NCBI GenBank assembly: GCA_900754285.1
Contig: CAAECB010000041.1
Span: 1-44,445 of the forward strand
DNA: 44,445 nucleotides
Direction of reading: 5' to 3'
Origin: Clostridia bacterium
Lineage (GTDB): Bacteria > Bacillota > Clostridia > TANB77 > CAG-508
Each line of letters opens with the position of its first letter. The stretch's first letter is position 1. A program made the position numbers and the translations under genes. Below, in pieces: positions 19,018-27,524 of the stretch. The notes under the pieces are model-generated. The model was not told the origin of the DNA. It saw only the letters and a program-made list of their open reading frames with translations, and searched no databases.

Positions 19018-19061
19018 TTTTTTTGAAATCATAATGAAATAAAAATGTAATAAAAAAGTGC

Positions 19062-19090
19062 TTGAAAGACAAAATAATAAATGTTATAGT
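19062..19090 (+). promoter_or_regulatory. Sigma-A-type promoter of the small membrane protein gene
   Basis: TTGAAA at 19062-19067, a 17-nt spacer and TATAGT at 19085-19090 (with an overlapping TATAAT), 35 nt before the ATG at 19125. Confidence 0.6.
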
Positions 19091-19124
19091 ATAATAAGGA
19101 ACCAAAGAAAAGGGGGAATTTATC

Positions 19125-19463
19125 ATGTTTGTTTTTGACATATCAAATCCATTGACATTGGTATTAATGTTAGTAATAATAATATTGTTGATATTTTTGT
19201 CTCAAGAAGTTAAAAAAAGTTATATAGCAGTTATACCATTATTTGCATCTTTAATATTGTTACTTATTCATGGAGTGCATATGTTTGTATTACCTGAAGA
19301 ATACAAAGAGTTATTGCCAGTATTAACAAGATGTTTAGCTATAGATTTTATATTTGTAGGAATTACATTTTTTGGATATCTATGGGTAGATGATTCAGAG
19401 GCAAAAATAAAAGGTATAAAAAGTGTAGATGATAGCATGGATTGGTTTTGGAAAAATGTATAA
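19125..19463 (+). CDS. Small membrane protein of unknown function
   Basis: 112 residues with three predicted membrane helices (about 10-27 TLVLMLVIIILLIFL, 33-54 YIAVIPLFASLILLLIHGV, 74-92 AIDFIFVGITFFGYLWV) and a short charged C-terminal tail ending WFWKNV. AAGGGGGAA lies well placed before the ATG, and it has its own promoter. I do not recognise the family. It ends 5 nt from the convergent sortase gene with no clear terminator between them. Confidence 0.7.
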   Translation: MFVFDISNPLTLVLMLVIIILLIFLSQEVKKSYIAVIPLFASLILLLIHGVHMFVLPEEYKELLPVLTRCLAIDFIFVGITFFGYLWVDDSEAKIKGIKSVDDSMDWFWKNV

Positions 19464-19467
19464 ATTT

Positions 19468-20148
19468 TTAAAATTTTGCTTTAATTATAATACGATTATT
19501 ATTAAAATTATTACAGGTAATCAAAGTTAATTCATTGAGATTATTAGAAGAAATAGGAGATAAATCATCTGTTTTTACTTCATAATTAGTAAAAACAGAA
19601 TAAATATATTCATGATTTTTATTATCATAAATATAGATTTTATCTTCTTTTTTTAATTTATAAATATTACTAAAAAATTGATTATTATTGTAATTATGCC
19701 CAGCAATACATAAATTAGACTTTTCAGGAGGCATTTTACCACTGAAAATGCATGGAGCAACTTTTAGAGTTTCATCATCAAGCACAGAAAAAATAGGATA
19801 AGAAATATTAATACTAGGAATTTTGATTTCACCAATAACGAATTTTTCGCTGTAATAATTTTGTTCAGATAAATTTTTATAATCTGTAAATAAAGCATCA
19901 TTAGAATATAATTTTAAAGTCTTGTAATTGTATGCAATAAGGTTGCTATTTTTTTTATTTCTATTTAATACATATAAATGATAAATGTAAAATGAAAGTA
20001 GTACAAAAACAAAACAACTGGAAAATCCAAAAATATATTTTAACTTTTTTGTGGCATGTTTTAAGGATTTTCTTTTTTTAGTGTCTTTTTCAAGATTTTC
20101 TATATAATTATTTTCATCATCATTTTTATTCATTAAAATTTGATTCAT
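19468..20148 (-). CDS. Sortase family transpeptidase
   Basis: 226 residues, reverse strand. Lysine-rich cytoplasmic N-terminus, one membrane anchor at about 37-60 (YIFGFSSCFVFVLLSFYIY), then a sortase fold. The catalytic residues are visible: His151 (AGHNYNNN), Cys212 (TLITC) and Arg219 (NNNRIIIKA). Sortases cleave a sorting signal and attach proteins to the wall or build pili. No LPXTG-like signal with a hydrophobic tail was seen on any protein in the window. The true start is probably the ATG at 20148, 9 nt after AAGGA; the ATG three codons earlier directly abuts that sequence. Distance to the pilin/lectin gene is about 0.6 kb and a functional link is conjecture. Confidence 0.85.
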   Translation of the reverse strand: MNQILMNKNDDENNYIENLEKDTKKRKSLKHATKKLKYIFGFSSCFVFVLLSFYIYHLYVLNRNKKNSNLIAYNYKTLKLYSNDALFTDYKNLSEQNYYSEKFVIGEIKIPSINISYPIFSVLDDETLKVAPCIFSGKMPPEKSNLCIAGHNYNNNQFFSNIYKLKKEDKIYIYDNKNHEYIYSVFTNYEVKTDDLSPISSNNLNELTLITCNNFNNNRIIIKAKF

Positions 20149-20290
20149 ACATATCATTCCTTACATGATTTAATATGTGAATTTTTGATTTTTTTATGCA
20201 AAAAAAGTAACAAAAAAATAAAATTATAAACAAGAATATAAAAGAAATAACATGAGATTGAAGATAAATGGTAATAGGGCTATAAATTAC

Positions 20291-20366
20291 AATAATAGTT
20301 TTACTAATATTGGAGGAGTGATATTGCAGCATTGTGTGGAGATAATGGAAATTTGACTAGACAAAA
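20291..20366 (+). pseudogene. Decayed remnant of a pilin-like N-terminus
   Basis: The stretch from TTTTACTAATATTGGAGGAG through GTGGAGATAATGGAAA to ACTAGACAAAA matches, base by base with scattered changes and a lost base, the part of the next gene that encodes LLILAGVTIATLSGDNGILTRAK. Frame is lost and stops follow. It lies directly before a terminator and the conserved leader, as if it were the stump of a deleted earlier copy. Confidence 0.7.
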
Positions 20367-20369
20367 ATA

Positions 20370-20399
20370 AGACTTAATTAAATTTAGGTCTATTTTTTA
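20370..20399 (+). terminator. Rho-independent terminator at the head of the leader
   Basis: AGACTTAA (20370-20377) pairs with TTAGGTCT (20384-20391, one G-U pair), followed by TATTTTTTAT. A related hairpin stands at the same place in the second leader (29679-29709) and behind the second gene (31030-31066). Confidence 0.6.
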
Positions 20400-20755
20400 T
20401 TTAAGTTTATATAATATTTTTATTGATGGTGCACTTTTAGTATGTTCTATAAAAAGATTAAGTATGATAAAATAACTTTTAAGGAAGCAAAAAAAGTTTA
20501 TAAAAAAGTTTTTGTAAAAATATAGATATAAACAGTATTTTCGAAAAATTTTATATGCAAAAGCAATATTAATCTTTGAACTTTAGTAAACATATATACT
20601 TAATTTTATAGCATATACCAACAAAAAATGCAATGTAAAAAGTTGGAAAAGTTCTTTAAATTAATGTATAAAAAATCTCAAAATGGTTAATACTGTAAGA
20701 AAATAAGAAATTTAATTTTTTTGTTAAGTTCAAAGCTTAATAAAAAATAAAAAGA
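20370..20755 (+). promoter_or_regulatory. Long conserved leader upstream of the pilin/lectin gene (copy 1)
   Basis: About 380 nt of non-coding DNA that recurs at 29679-30055. Strongest blocks: GCACTTTTAGTATGTTCTAT at 20431-20450, identical in both copies; ATTAATCTTTGAACTTT at 20568-20584 with the following segment containing CATATACCAACAAAAAATGC; and GGTTAATACTGTAAGA near 20686. Long-range complementarity is shared: CTTTGAACTT (20574-20583) with AAGTTCAAAG (20726-20735), and CAATATTAA (20564-20572) with TTAATACTG (20687-20695, one mismatch). The order of these segments is that of a pseudoknot. AAGTTCAAAGCTTAA also folds on itself close to the ribosome-binding site. It does not match a riboswitch class I know. 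The remainder of 20149-20369 is AT-rich upstream sequence of the sortase. Confidence 0.7.
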
Positions 20756-20778
20756 GAAACGAAGGAGGATTTTTTATA

Positions 20779-22008
20779 ATGGAAAGAGAGAAGGAAGGGG
20801 CAGGAATAACACTAATAGCTTTAGTGATTATGGTTATAGTGTTACTAATTTTAGCAGGAGTGACAATTGCAACACTAAGTGGAGACAACGGAATATTAAC
20901 TAGAGCAAAAGATGCAAAAGAAAAAACAAAGCAAGCTCAAGAAAACGAAGAAAAAACATTATCAAATATGGAAAATTTGCTTGGAAGCTATAATTTAAAA
21001 AATATAAACACAGCAGACACAAACCCAGAAGCAACAATTCCAGAAAATTCAATAGTTTTAGAAAATGATGCAAACAATGGAATAGTAATAAAAGACAAAA
21101 ACAATAACGAATGGGTATGGGTAGAAGTGCCCAAAATAACAGTATTTTCAGGATTAACGATAGATACAACACAAGAACTAACAGAGCAAAACTATAATGA
21201 TATAAAAAATAAATTAGAAACATATGCAGCAACATATAGAGAAGGAGCATCAGGACAAAGAAGATACTGGACAGATGAATGGTATGATGGATGTGGACTT
21301 ACTCCTGATGAATATACAGAGACATATCAAAAAATGTTAAAAAGTGTATACAAATATGGGGGATTCTGGATTGGAAGATACGAAGCAGGAATAGAAGGAA
21401 GTATAAATGACGTATCAAAAGCAAGAACATCACACACAGAAATAAAAATAGGAACATTGCCAAAAGCAATAAATCAAAAAGATGCTATTCCATATAACTA
21501 TATATATTGTGGTGAAGCTCAAGCTTTAGCAAAAGAAATGACACCGAATAGCGATTATACAAGTAGTTTAATGTTTGGAATTCAATGGGATTTGGTTTGT
21601 GAGTTTTTAGAAGTGAAGGAAAAACTATCAACAGCAGATATAAATTCAGATAGTAGTATATGGGGAAACTATAGTAATGTAACAAGAATAATAAGCAGTG
21701 ATAAAGCAAAACAAACAACAAATAGCGGAAGTACTTGGACAACAATAACTGGAACAAAGCAGGCAAGTGGTGTTTTATTAACAACAGGAGCATCAGAAGA
21801 AACAAATAAAATGAACATCTATGATTTTGCAGGAAATGAATATGAATGGACATTGGAAAAAACTTCTTATATTGATTATCCTTGTGCTCTTAGGGGAGGT
21901 AGTTATATCTGTTCGGGTTTGAATTCTCAAGCATCTTATCGCCATAATAGTATTACTAACTATAGTAGTGTTGATATAGGTTTTCGCCCTATATGTTATG
22001 TAAATTAA
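20779..22008 (+). CDS. Pilin-like N-terminus fused to an FGE/C-type-lectin-like domain; possible DGR target
   Basis: 409 residues. The N-terminus has a charged leader then GITLIALVIMVIVLLILAG, a type IV prepilin-like processing and membrane segment, followed by a helix (AKDAKEKTKQAQENEEK). From about residue 90 a formylglycine-generating-enzyme/sulfatase-modifying-factor-like fold is suggested by VWVEVPK, GFWIGRYEAG, IYDFAGNEYEWTLE, LRGGSYI and GFRPICYVN. This fold is used by ligand-binding variable proteins of diversity-generating retroelements (DGR). In the last 48 codons (from 21862) 39 end in T or C by my count, against about 10 of the first 48. A strong AAGGAGGA site precedes the ATG. 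No reverse transcriptase or template repeat lies in the window. It could instead be a fixed adhesin. Confidence 0.8.
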   Translation: MEREKEGAGITLIALVIMVIVLLILAGVTIATLSGDNGILTRAKDAKEKTKQAQENEEKTLSNMENLLGSYNLKNINTADTNPEATIPENSIVLENDANNGIVIKDKNNNEWVWVEVPKITVFSGLTIDTTQELTEQNYNDIKNKLETYAATYREGASGQRRYWTDEWYDGCGLTPDEYTETYQKMLKSVYKYGGFWIGRYEAGIEGSINDVSKARTSHTEIKIGTLPKAINQKDAIPYNYIYCGEAQALAKEMTPNSDYTSSLMFGIQWDLVCEFLEVKEKLSTADINSDSSIWGNYSNVTRIISSDKAKQTTNSGSTWTTITGTKQASGVLLTTGASEETNKMNIYDFAGNEYEWTLEKTSYIDYPCALRGGSYICSGLNSQASYRHNSITNYSSVDIGFRPICYVN

Positions 22009-22050
22009 AAAATAGGTTAAAAATTTTTTTACAAAAAGTAAAAAATCCAC

Positions 22051-22078
22051 TTGAAAAACCAAAAAAATGTGATATAAT
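22051..22078 (+). promoter_or_regulatory. Promoter of the ileS T-box leader
   Basis: TTGAAA at 22051-22056, 16-nt spacer, TATAAT at 22073-22078, about 30 nt before the base of T-box stem I. Confidence 0.75.
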
Positions 22079-22110
22079 GTTAGCATTATAAGGAAAATAA
22101 GAAAAAACAC

Positions 22111-22352
22111 AATAAGGACAACACATATTATACAATATCTAAGAGAGAGCCAAAGGAAGCTGGAAATTTGGTAAGTAAAAATAATATGTTATCACCTTAT
22201 GTTTCTTTACTGAAATCGAAAGAAAATAAGTAAAGACGTAAATCTGCGTTAAAGAAAAAAGAGAGAATAATCCCAAAAGATAGATTATTAAATTAGGTGG
22301 TACCGCGGAAGTAAAGCTATTTCGTCCTATATGGATGCAATAGCTTTTTTGA
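22111..22352 (+). promoter_or_regulatory. T-box leader, isoleucine specifier, controlling ileS
   Basis: Stem I can be drawn: ATAAGG (22112-22117) with CCTTAT (22195-22200), and ACATATTAT (22123-22131) with ATAATATGT (22181-22189). The internal loop between them holds ATC at 22191-22193 as the specifier codon, followed by A. AGAGAG and the distal GGAAGCTGGAAA loop lie inside. The T-box AGGTGGTACCGCGG is at 22295-22308. The terminator AAGCTATT/AATAGCTTTTTT spans about 22314-22350 and is the alternative to the antiterminator. Uncharged tRNA-Ile would favour read-through into ileS. Confidence 0.95.
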
Positions 22353-22439
22353 TATATTCTAAGAAGGTTCTTTAAATTTTCTAGAATATAAGATATAACA
22401 ATGCACAGAAAAAAAGTACAAGAAAAAGGGGGAATTTCT

Positions 22440-25400
22440 ATGTATAAAAAAGTAGAATTAAAAAACGGATTTGTAGGAATGGAAAGGGATGTAGCAGAAT
22501 TATGGAAAGAAAAAGACATAATTCACAAAAACTTCAATATGAACGAAGGAAAAAGATATTTCACATTTTATGATGGACCACCAACAGCAAATGGAAAGCC
22601 ACACGTAGGACATATCGAAACAAGAGTAATGAAAGACATAATCCCAAGATACAAAGTAATGAAAGGATACAAAGTAATCCGTAAAGCAGGATGGGATACA
22701 CATGGGTTACCAGTAGAACTAGAAATAGAAAAGAAATTAGGAATATCAGGAAAAGAACAAATAGAAGAATATGGAGTAGAAAAATTTGTAAAACAATGCA
22801 AAGAAAGTGTATTTACATATGTACACATGTGGGAAGAAATGACAAACAAAGTAGGATATTGGGTAGACATGGAAAATCCATATGTAACATATCATAATGA
22901 TTATATAGAATCAGTATGGTGGGCACTAAAACAAATGTGGGAAAAAGGCTTACTATATGAAGGACACAAAGTAATGCCATATTGTCCAAGATGTGGAACA
23001 GCATTATCATCACACGAAGTTGCACAAGGATACAAAGATGTAAAAGATCTAACATGTATAGCAAAATTCAAAGTAAAAGAAGGACAAAAAATAGCTGGAG
23101 AAGAAATACCAGAAAATGCGTATATATTAGCATGGACAACAACACCATGGACATTACCATCAAACTTAGCATTATGTGTAAACAAATCATACATGTATGC
23201 AGAAGTAAAGGTAGATGTAAGTAAAGACGAAGAAGAAAGCAAAACAGAAACATATATATTAGCAAAAGACTTAATACCAACAGTATTAAAAGATAAAAAA
23301 TATGAAGTGGTAAAAGAATTTAAAGGTGAAGATTTGCTAGGAATAAAATACGAACAACTAATGCCTTTTGCAAAAGTAGAAGGAAAAGCATTTGAAGTAA
23401 TTCATGGAGATTATGTAACATTAACAGACGGAACAGGAATAGTACATATAGCACCAGCATATGGAGAAGATGACAGCTTAGTTGCAAAACAAAATGGAAT
23501 AGCATTTGTAAATTTAGTAGATAAATCAGGAAAATTTGTACCAGAAGTAGAACCATGGGCAGGAAAATTTGTACGTGATTGCAATGAAGATATATGCAAA
23601 TGGTTAGCAAACGAAAACAAACTATTTAGCAAAGAAAAACACATACACTCATATCCACATTGCTGGAGATGTGACACACCATTATTATATTATCCAAAAG
23701 AAAGTTGGTTTGTTGCAATGAGCAAACTTCGTGACGAATTAGTAGCAAATAACAACAAAGTAAATTGGTATCCAGACACAATAAGAACAGGAAGATTTGG
23801 AAAATTCTTAGAAAACGTAATAGATTGGGGAATTTCAAGAGATAGATATTGGGGAACACCATTACCAGTATGGACATGTGAAGATGAAGAATGTGGACAT
23901 CAAGAGTGTATAGGAAGTATAGAAGAATTAAAAGAAAAAGCAATAGACTGTCCAGAAGATATAGAATTACACAAACCATATATAGACAATGTATACTTAA
24001 AATGTCCAAAATGTGGTAAAAAAATGAAAAGAGCAAAAGAAGTAATAGACTGTTGGTTTGATTCAGGTTCAATGCCTTTTGCACAATGGCACTACCCATT
24101 TGAAAATAAAGAAATGTTTGACAACAATTTCCCAGCAGGATTTATATCAGAAGCAGTAGATCAAACAAGAGGATGGTTCTATACACTTACAGCAATAGGA
24201 ACAGCATTATTTGGAAGAACACCATTTGAAAACTGTATAGTATTAGGACATGTATTAGATGAACATGGACAAAAAATGTCAAAATCAAAAGGAAATGGTG
24301 TAGATCCAATGACACTACTAGACACAGTGGGAGCAGATGCTACAAGATGGCATTTCTACACAGTAAGTGCACCTTGGCTACCAACAAGACTAGGAATAAA
24401 CAATGTACAAGAAACACAAAGAGGATTTTTAAGCACATTATGGAATGTATACTCATTCTATGTATTATATGCAGAAATAGACAAATTCAATCCATTAGAA
24501 TATGCAGATTACAAAATAACAAATGTAATGGATAAATGGATAATTTCAAAATTAAATACATTAATAAAAGAAGTAGATGACAAATTAAATGAATATAACA
24601 TAACAGCTGCAGCTCTAGAAATAGAAGAATTTACAGACACATTATCAAACTGGTATGTACGTAGAAACAGAGAAAGATTCTGGGCACAAGAATTAAATGA
24701 CGAAAAAATAGGAGCATATGTAACACTATATAAAGTACTAACAAATCTAAGCAAAGTAATAGCACCATTTGTACCATTTATGGCAGAAGAAATATACCAA
24801 AACTTAGTAGTAGGACTAGATAAAACAGCTCCAGAAAGTGTACATCTATGTTTATGGCCAGAAGTAGAAGAATCAGCAATTGACCAAAAACTAGAACAAG
24901 AAATGGATTTAGCATATAAAATAGTAAAACTAGGAAGAAGTGCAAGAAATGCAGCAAACATCAAAAACAGACAACCACTATCAGAAATGCTAATATCAGT
25001 AGATACATTACCAGAATATTATGCACATATAGTAAAAGAAGAATTAAATGTAAAGAAAATAGAATTAGGTGCAGAAATGTCAGACTATGTAAACTTTGAA
25101 ATTAAGCCAAACTTACCAGTTCTAGGAAAAGAATATGGAAAATTAATTCCAAAAATCAAAGAAGAAATAGCAAAGAAAAATCAAATGGAATTAGCAACAA
25201 CAGTAAAAGCAGGAAAAGTTGAATATATAGAAATAGATGGAACTGAAATAGGTCTAGATGCAAACAATTTATTAATAACAATGCATGGAAAAGAAGGCTT
25301 TGCATTTAGTGGAGAAGGAGAAATGGGTGTTGTATTAGATACACACATAACTCCAGAACTTAAAGAAGAGGGCTATGTAAGAGAAATTTTATCTAAAGTT

Positions 25401-25616
25401 CAAAATATGAGAAAAGATAGCGGATTTAAAGTTCTTGATAGAATTAACTTGTATGTGGCAGAAAACGCAAAATTAGAAGATGTAATTAAAAAGTTTGAAG
25501 TTAATATTAAACATGATACATTGGCTGATAATATTATATATGACGAACCTAATAAAGATTATACTGAGACAAATATTAATGGTGAAAACTTGAAAATTTT
25601 TGTTGAAGTGATTTAA
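22440..25616 (+). CDS. ileS: Isoleucyl-tRNA synthetase, long (type 2-like) form
   Basis: 1058 residues, cytoplasmic; charges tRNA-Ile. Class I signatures: H55-V-G-H58 in GKPHVGHI and K612-M-S-K-S616. The connective editing domain has WTTTPWTLPSNLA and the expected neighbouring blocks. Zinc-like CPRCG, CEDEECGH and CPKCGKK clusters are present. Length and sequence (FYDGPPTANGKPHVGH, KAGWDTHGLPVE) fit the eukaryote-like IleRS2 group, members of which often tolerate mupirocin; resistance here is inference. Start at ATG 22440, 7 nt after AAGGGGGA; an ATG at 22401 lies upstream of that site. It is under the T-box. Codons are almost all A-ending until about 25340, then T-ending to the stop. Confidence 0.97.
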   Translation: MYKKVELKNGFVGMERDVAELWKEKDIIHKNFNMNEGKRYFTFYDGPPTANGKPHVGHIETRVMKDIIPRYKVMKGYKVIRKAGWDTHGLPVELEIEKKLGISGKEQIEEYGVEKFVKQCKESVFTYVHMWEEMTNKVGYWVDMENPYVTYHNDYIESVWWALKQMWEKGLLYEGHKVMPYCPRCGTALSSHEVAQGYKDVKDLTCIAKFKVKEGQKIAGEEIPENAYILAWTTTPWTLPSNLALCVNKSYMYAEVKVDVSKDEEESKTETYILAKDLIPTVLKDKKYEVVKEFKGEDLLGIKYEQLMPFAKVEGKAFEVIHGDYVTLTDGTGIVHIAPAYGEDDSLVAKQNGIAFVNLVDKSGKFVPEVEPWAGKFVRDCNEDICKWLANENKLFSKEKHIHSYPHCWRCDTPLLYYPKESWFVAMSKLRDELVANNNKVNWYPDTIRTGRFGKFLENVIDWGISRDRYWGTPLPVWTCEDEECGHQECIGSIEELKEKAIDCPEDIELHKPYIDNVYLKCPKCGKKMKRAKEVIDCWFDSGSMPFAQWHYPFENKEMFDNNFPAGFISEAVDQTRGWFYTLTAIGTALFGRTPFENCIVLGHVLDEHGQKMSKSKGNGVDPMTLLDTVGADATRWHFYTVSAPWLPTRLGINNVQETQRGFLSTLWNVYSFYVLYAEIDKFNPLEYADYKITNVMDKWIISKLNTLIKEVDDKLNEYNITAAALEIEEFTDTLSNWYVRRNRERFWAQELNDEKIGAYVTLYKVLTNLSKVIAPFVPFMAEEIYQNLVVGLDKTAPESVHLCLWPEVEESAIDQKLEQEMDLAYKIVKLGRSARNAANIKNRQPLSEMLISVDTLPEYYAHIVKEELNVKKIELGAEMSDYVNFEIKPNLPVLGKEYGKLIPKIKEEIAKKNQMELATTVKAGKVEYIEIDGTEIGLDANNLLITMHGKEGFAFSGEGEMGVVLDTHITPELKEEGYVREILSKVQNMRKDSGFKVLDRINLYVAENAKLEDVIKKFEVNIKHDTLADNIIYDEPNKDYTETNINGENLKIFVEVI

Positions 25617-25628
25617 GGTGCTGATTCA

Positions 25629-25679
25629 GGGACGGAGGAAAAAAACACTGCATAAGGTAGTGTTTTTTTCCTCCGTCCC
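25629..25679. repeat. Palindromic repeat pair forming a perfect 21-bp hairpin behind ileS
   Basis: GGGACGGAGGAAAAAAACAC (25629-25648, plus T) is exactly reversed at 25659-25679, with a 9-nt loop. It is a GAGC-type pair in inverted order. Decayed pieces (CCTCTGTCTCC, AGCTCTCGTCC) follow to about 25725. It could fold strongly at the end of the ileS transcript and so affect termination or mRNA stability, though the arms are not followed by a U-tract. Confidence 0.85.
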
Positions 25680-25781
25680 CAAAAACATTAGCCTCTGTCT
25701 CCAAAAGCATCAGCTCTCGTCCACTAAAAATAATTTAAGCCTACAGCTCTAAGTGTAACAAGCTTTTTTCAAAAAAAGCAC

Positions 25782-25810
25782 TTGACAGTCAAGAATAATA
25801 AATGTAAAAT
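25782..25810 (+). promoter_or_regulatory. Sigma-A-type promoter of rny
   Basis: Consensus TTGACA at 25782-25787, 17-nt spacer, TAAAAT at 25805-25810, about 90 nt before the ATG of rny. Confidence 0.75.
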
Positions 25811-25898
25811 AATAGTGGTAAGAAAAAATATATCAAAAAAGAACATATATATATTTTATTCGTACATTGAAAATTAAATAAGAAAGAGGTGTATACTT

Positions 25899-27440
25899 AT
25901 GAACATTGGAGTCATAGTAGCCGCTATCTTAATCTCACTAGCAATAGGAGCGATAATAGGGGTAATGTATCGCAAAAAAGTTGCAGAATCTAAAGTAGGA
26001 AATGCCGAGGAAGAAGCTAAAAGGATTGTCAATATGGCAAAAATAGAAGCAGAAAACTTAAAAAAAGAAGAAATAATCAAAGCAAAAGAAGAAATCATGG
26101 CAAGCAGAAAAGAGTTAGATCAAGAGATTAAAGAAAGAAGAGGCGAGGTACAAAGACAAGAAACAAGACTATTACAAAGAGAGGAGAATCTAGACAAGCG
26201 TTCAGACAATTTCGAGAAAAAAGAGCTAGAAGTAGAAAAACATATTAAAGAATTAGAAGACCAAAAAGAAGAAGTCAAGAAAATGTATGATGATGAAATT
26301 GTAAAATTGCAACAAATAGCATCATTAACAAAAGAACAAGCAAAGGAAAAGCTTTTACAAGAAGTTGACAAAGAAGTTTCAGCAGAAAAAGCAGAAATTA
26401 TAAGGAATGCAGCAAGAACAGCAAAAGAAGATTCTCTAAAAAATGCAAGAGAAGTTTTAACATATGCTATACAAAAATGTGCAGCAGACCATTCACAAGA
26501 GACAACAGTATCAATAGTGGCATTACCAAGTGATGACATGAAAGGAAGAATTATTGGTAGAGAAGGAAGAAACATAAAAGCATTGGAAACATTAACTGGA
26601 GTTGACTTAATTATAGATGATACACCAGAAGCTGTAGTATTATCAGGATTTGATCCATTACGTAGAGAAGTTGCAAAAATCACATTAGAAAAATTAATTG
26701 ATGATGGAAGAATACATCCTGCCAAAATTGAAGAAACAGTAGAAAAGGCAAAACAAGAATTGGCAGAAACTATCAAATCAGAAGGAGAAAGAGCAGTTCT
26801 AGAAACAGGAGTTATAGGATTACATCCAGACCTTGTAAAATTAATAGGAAAATTAAAATATAGGACAAGTTATGGACAAAATGTATTAAACCATTCTATA
26901 GAAGTTTCTAACCTAGCAAGAATAATGGCAGAAGAATTGGGGTTAGACGCCAAACTAGCTAGAAGAGCTGGCTTATTACATGATATAGGAAAAGCGCTAG
27001 ACCATGATATGGAAGGAACACACGTAGAAATAGGTGTAGAAATCTTGAAAAAATACAAAGAAAATCCATTAGTAATAAATGCAGTAGAAGCACATCATGA
27101 AGATGTAGAACCACAAACATTAGAAGCAGTGCTAATTCAAGCAGCAGATGCAATTTCAGCTTCAAGACCTGGAGCAAGAAGAGAAACATTAGAAGCATAT
27201 ATTAAGAGATTACAAAACTTGGAAGAAATAGCAGATTCTTTTGACGGAGTAGAAAAATCATTTGCAATTCAAGCAGGAAGAGAAGTTCGTATTATAGTAA
27301 AACCAGATAAAGTATCTGATGACCAAATGACAGTATTAGCAAGAAATGTTTCAAAACGTGTTGAAAATGAAATGGATTATCCAGGACAAATAAAGGTAAA
27401 TGTAATAAGAGAAACACGTGTTGTGGATTATGCAAAATAA
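25899..27440 (+). CDS. rny: Ribonuclease Y
   Basis: 513 residues, the standard length. Membrane-anchored endoribonuclease that starts mRNA decay in Gram-positive bacteria. N-terminal membrane helix (IGVIVAAILISLAIGAIIGV), long coiled coil (about 30-200, rich in E/K), KH RNA-binding domain near 205-275 (GRIIGREGRNIKALE), and HD catalytic domain with His361-Asp362 in LLHDIGKALDHD. The ribosome-binding sequence AGAAAGAGG is well placed. It starts the rny - (orf) - ymdB - spoVS segment that resembles B. subtilis order. Confidence 0.98.
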   Translation: MNIGVIVAAILISLAIGAIIGVMYRKKVAESKVGNAEEEAKRIVNMAKIEAENLKKEEIIKAKEEIMASRKELDQEIKERRGEVQRQETRLLQREENLDKRSDNFEKKELEVEKHIKELEDQKEEVKKMYDDEIVKLQQIASLTKEQAKEKLLQEVDKEVSAEKAEIIRNAARTAKEDSLKNAREVLTYAIQKCAADHSQETTVSIVALPSDDMKGRIIGREGRNIKALETLTGVDLIIDDTPEAVVLSGFDPLRREVAKITLEKLIDDGRIHPAKIEETVEKAKQELAETIKSEGERAVLETGVIGLHPDLVKLIGKLKYRTSYGQNVLNHSIEVSNLARIMAEELGLDAKLARRAGLLHDIGKALDHDMEGTHVEIGVEILKKYKENPLVINAVEAHHEDVEPQTLEAVLIQAADAISASRPGARRETLEAYIKRLQNLEEIADSFDGVEKSFAIQAGREVRIIVKPDKVSDDQMTVLARNVSKRVENEMDYPGQIKVNVIRETRVVDYAK

Positions 27441-27482
27441 AAAATATTAGAATTTGTCAAAACAAATTTTAAATAAAATGTC

Positions 27483-27524
27483 AAAAAAATAAGGAATGTA
27501 AGAAATTATGTTCCTTATTTTTTT
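27483..27524 (+). terminator. Rho-independent terminator of rny
   Basis: AAAAAAATAAGGAA (27483-27496) pairs perfectly with TTCCTTATTTTTTT (27511-27524) and ends in a T-tract. Confidence 0.85.

Noticed and set aside
19468..20148. Sortase substrates among the SLH proteins
   Set aside because: None of the surface proteins has an LPXTG-like motif with a hydrophobic helix and basic tail; they end in SLH domains.
20149..22008. Complete diversity-generating retroelement in the window
   Set aside because: No reverse transcriptase, accessory gene or template repeat was found; only possible target genes are present.
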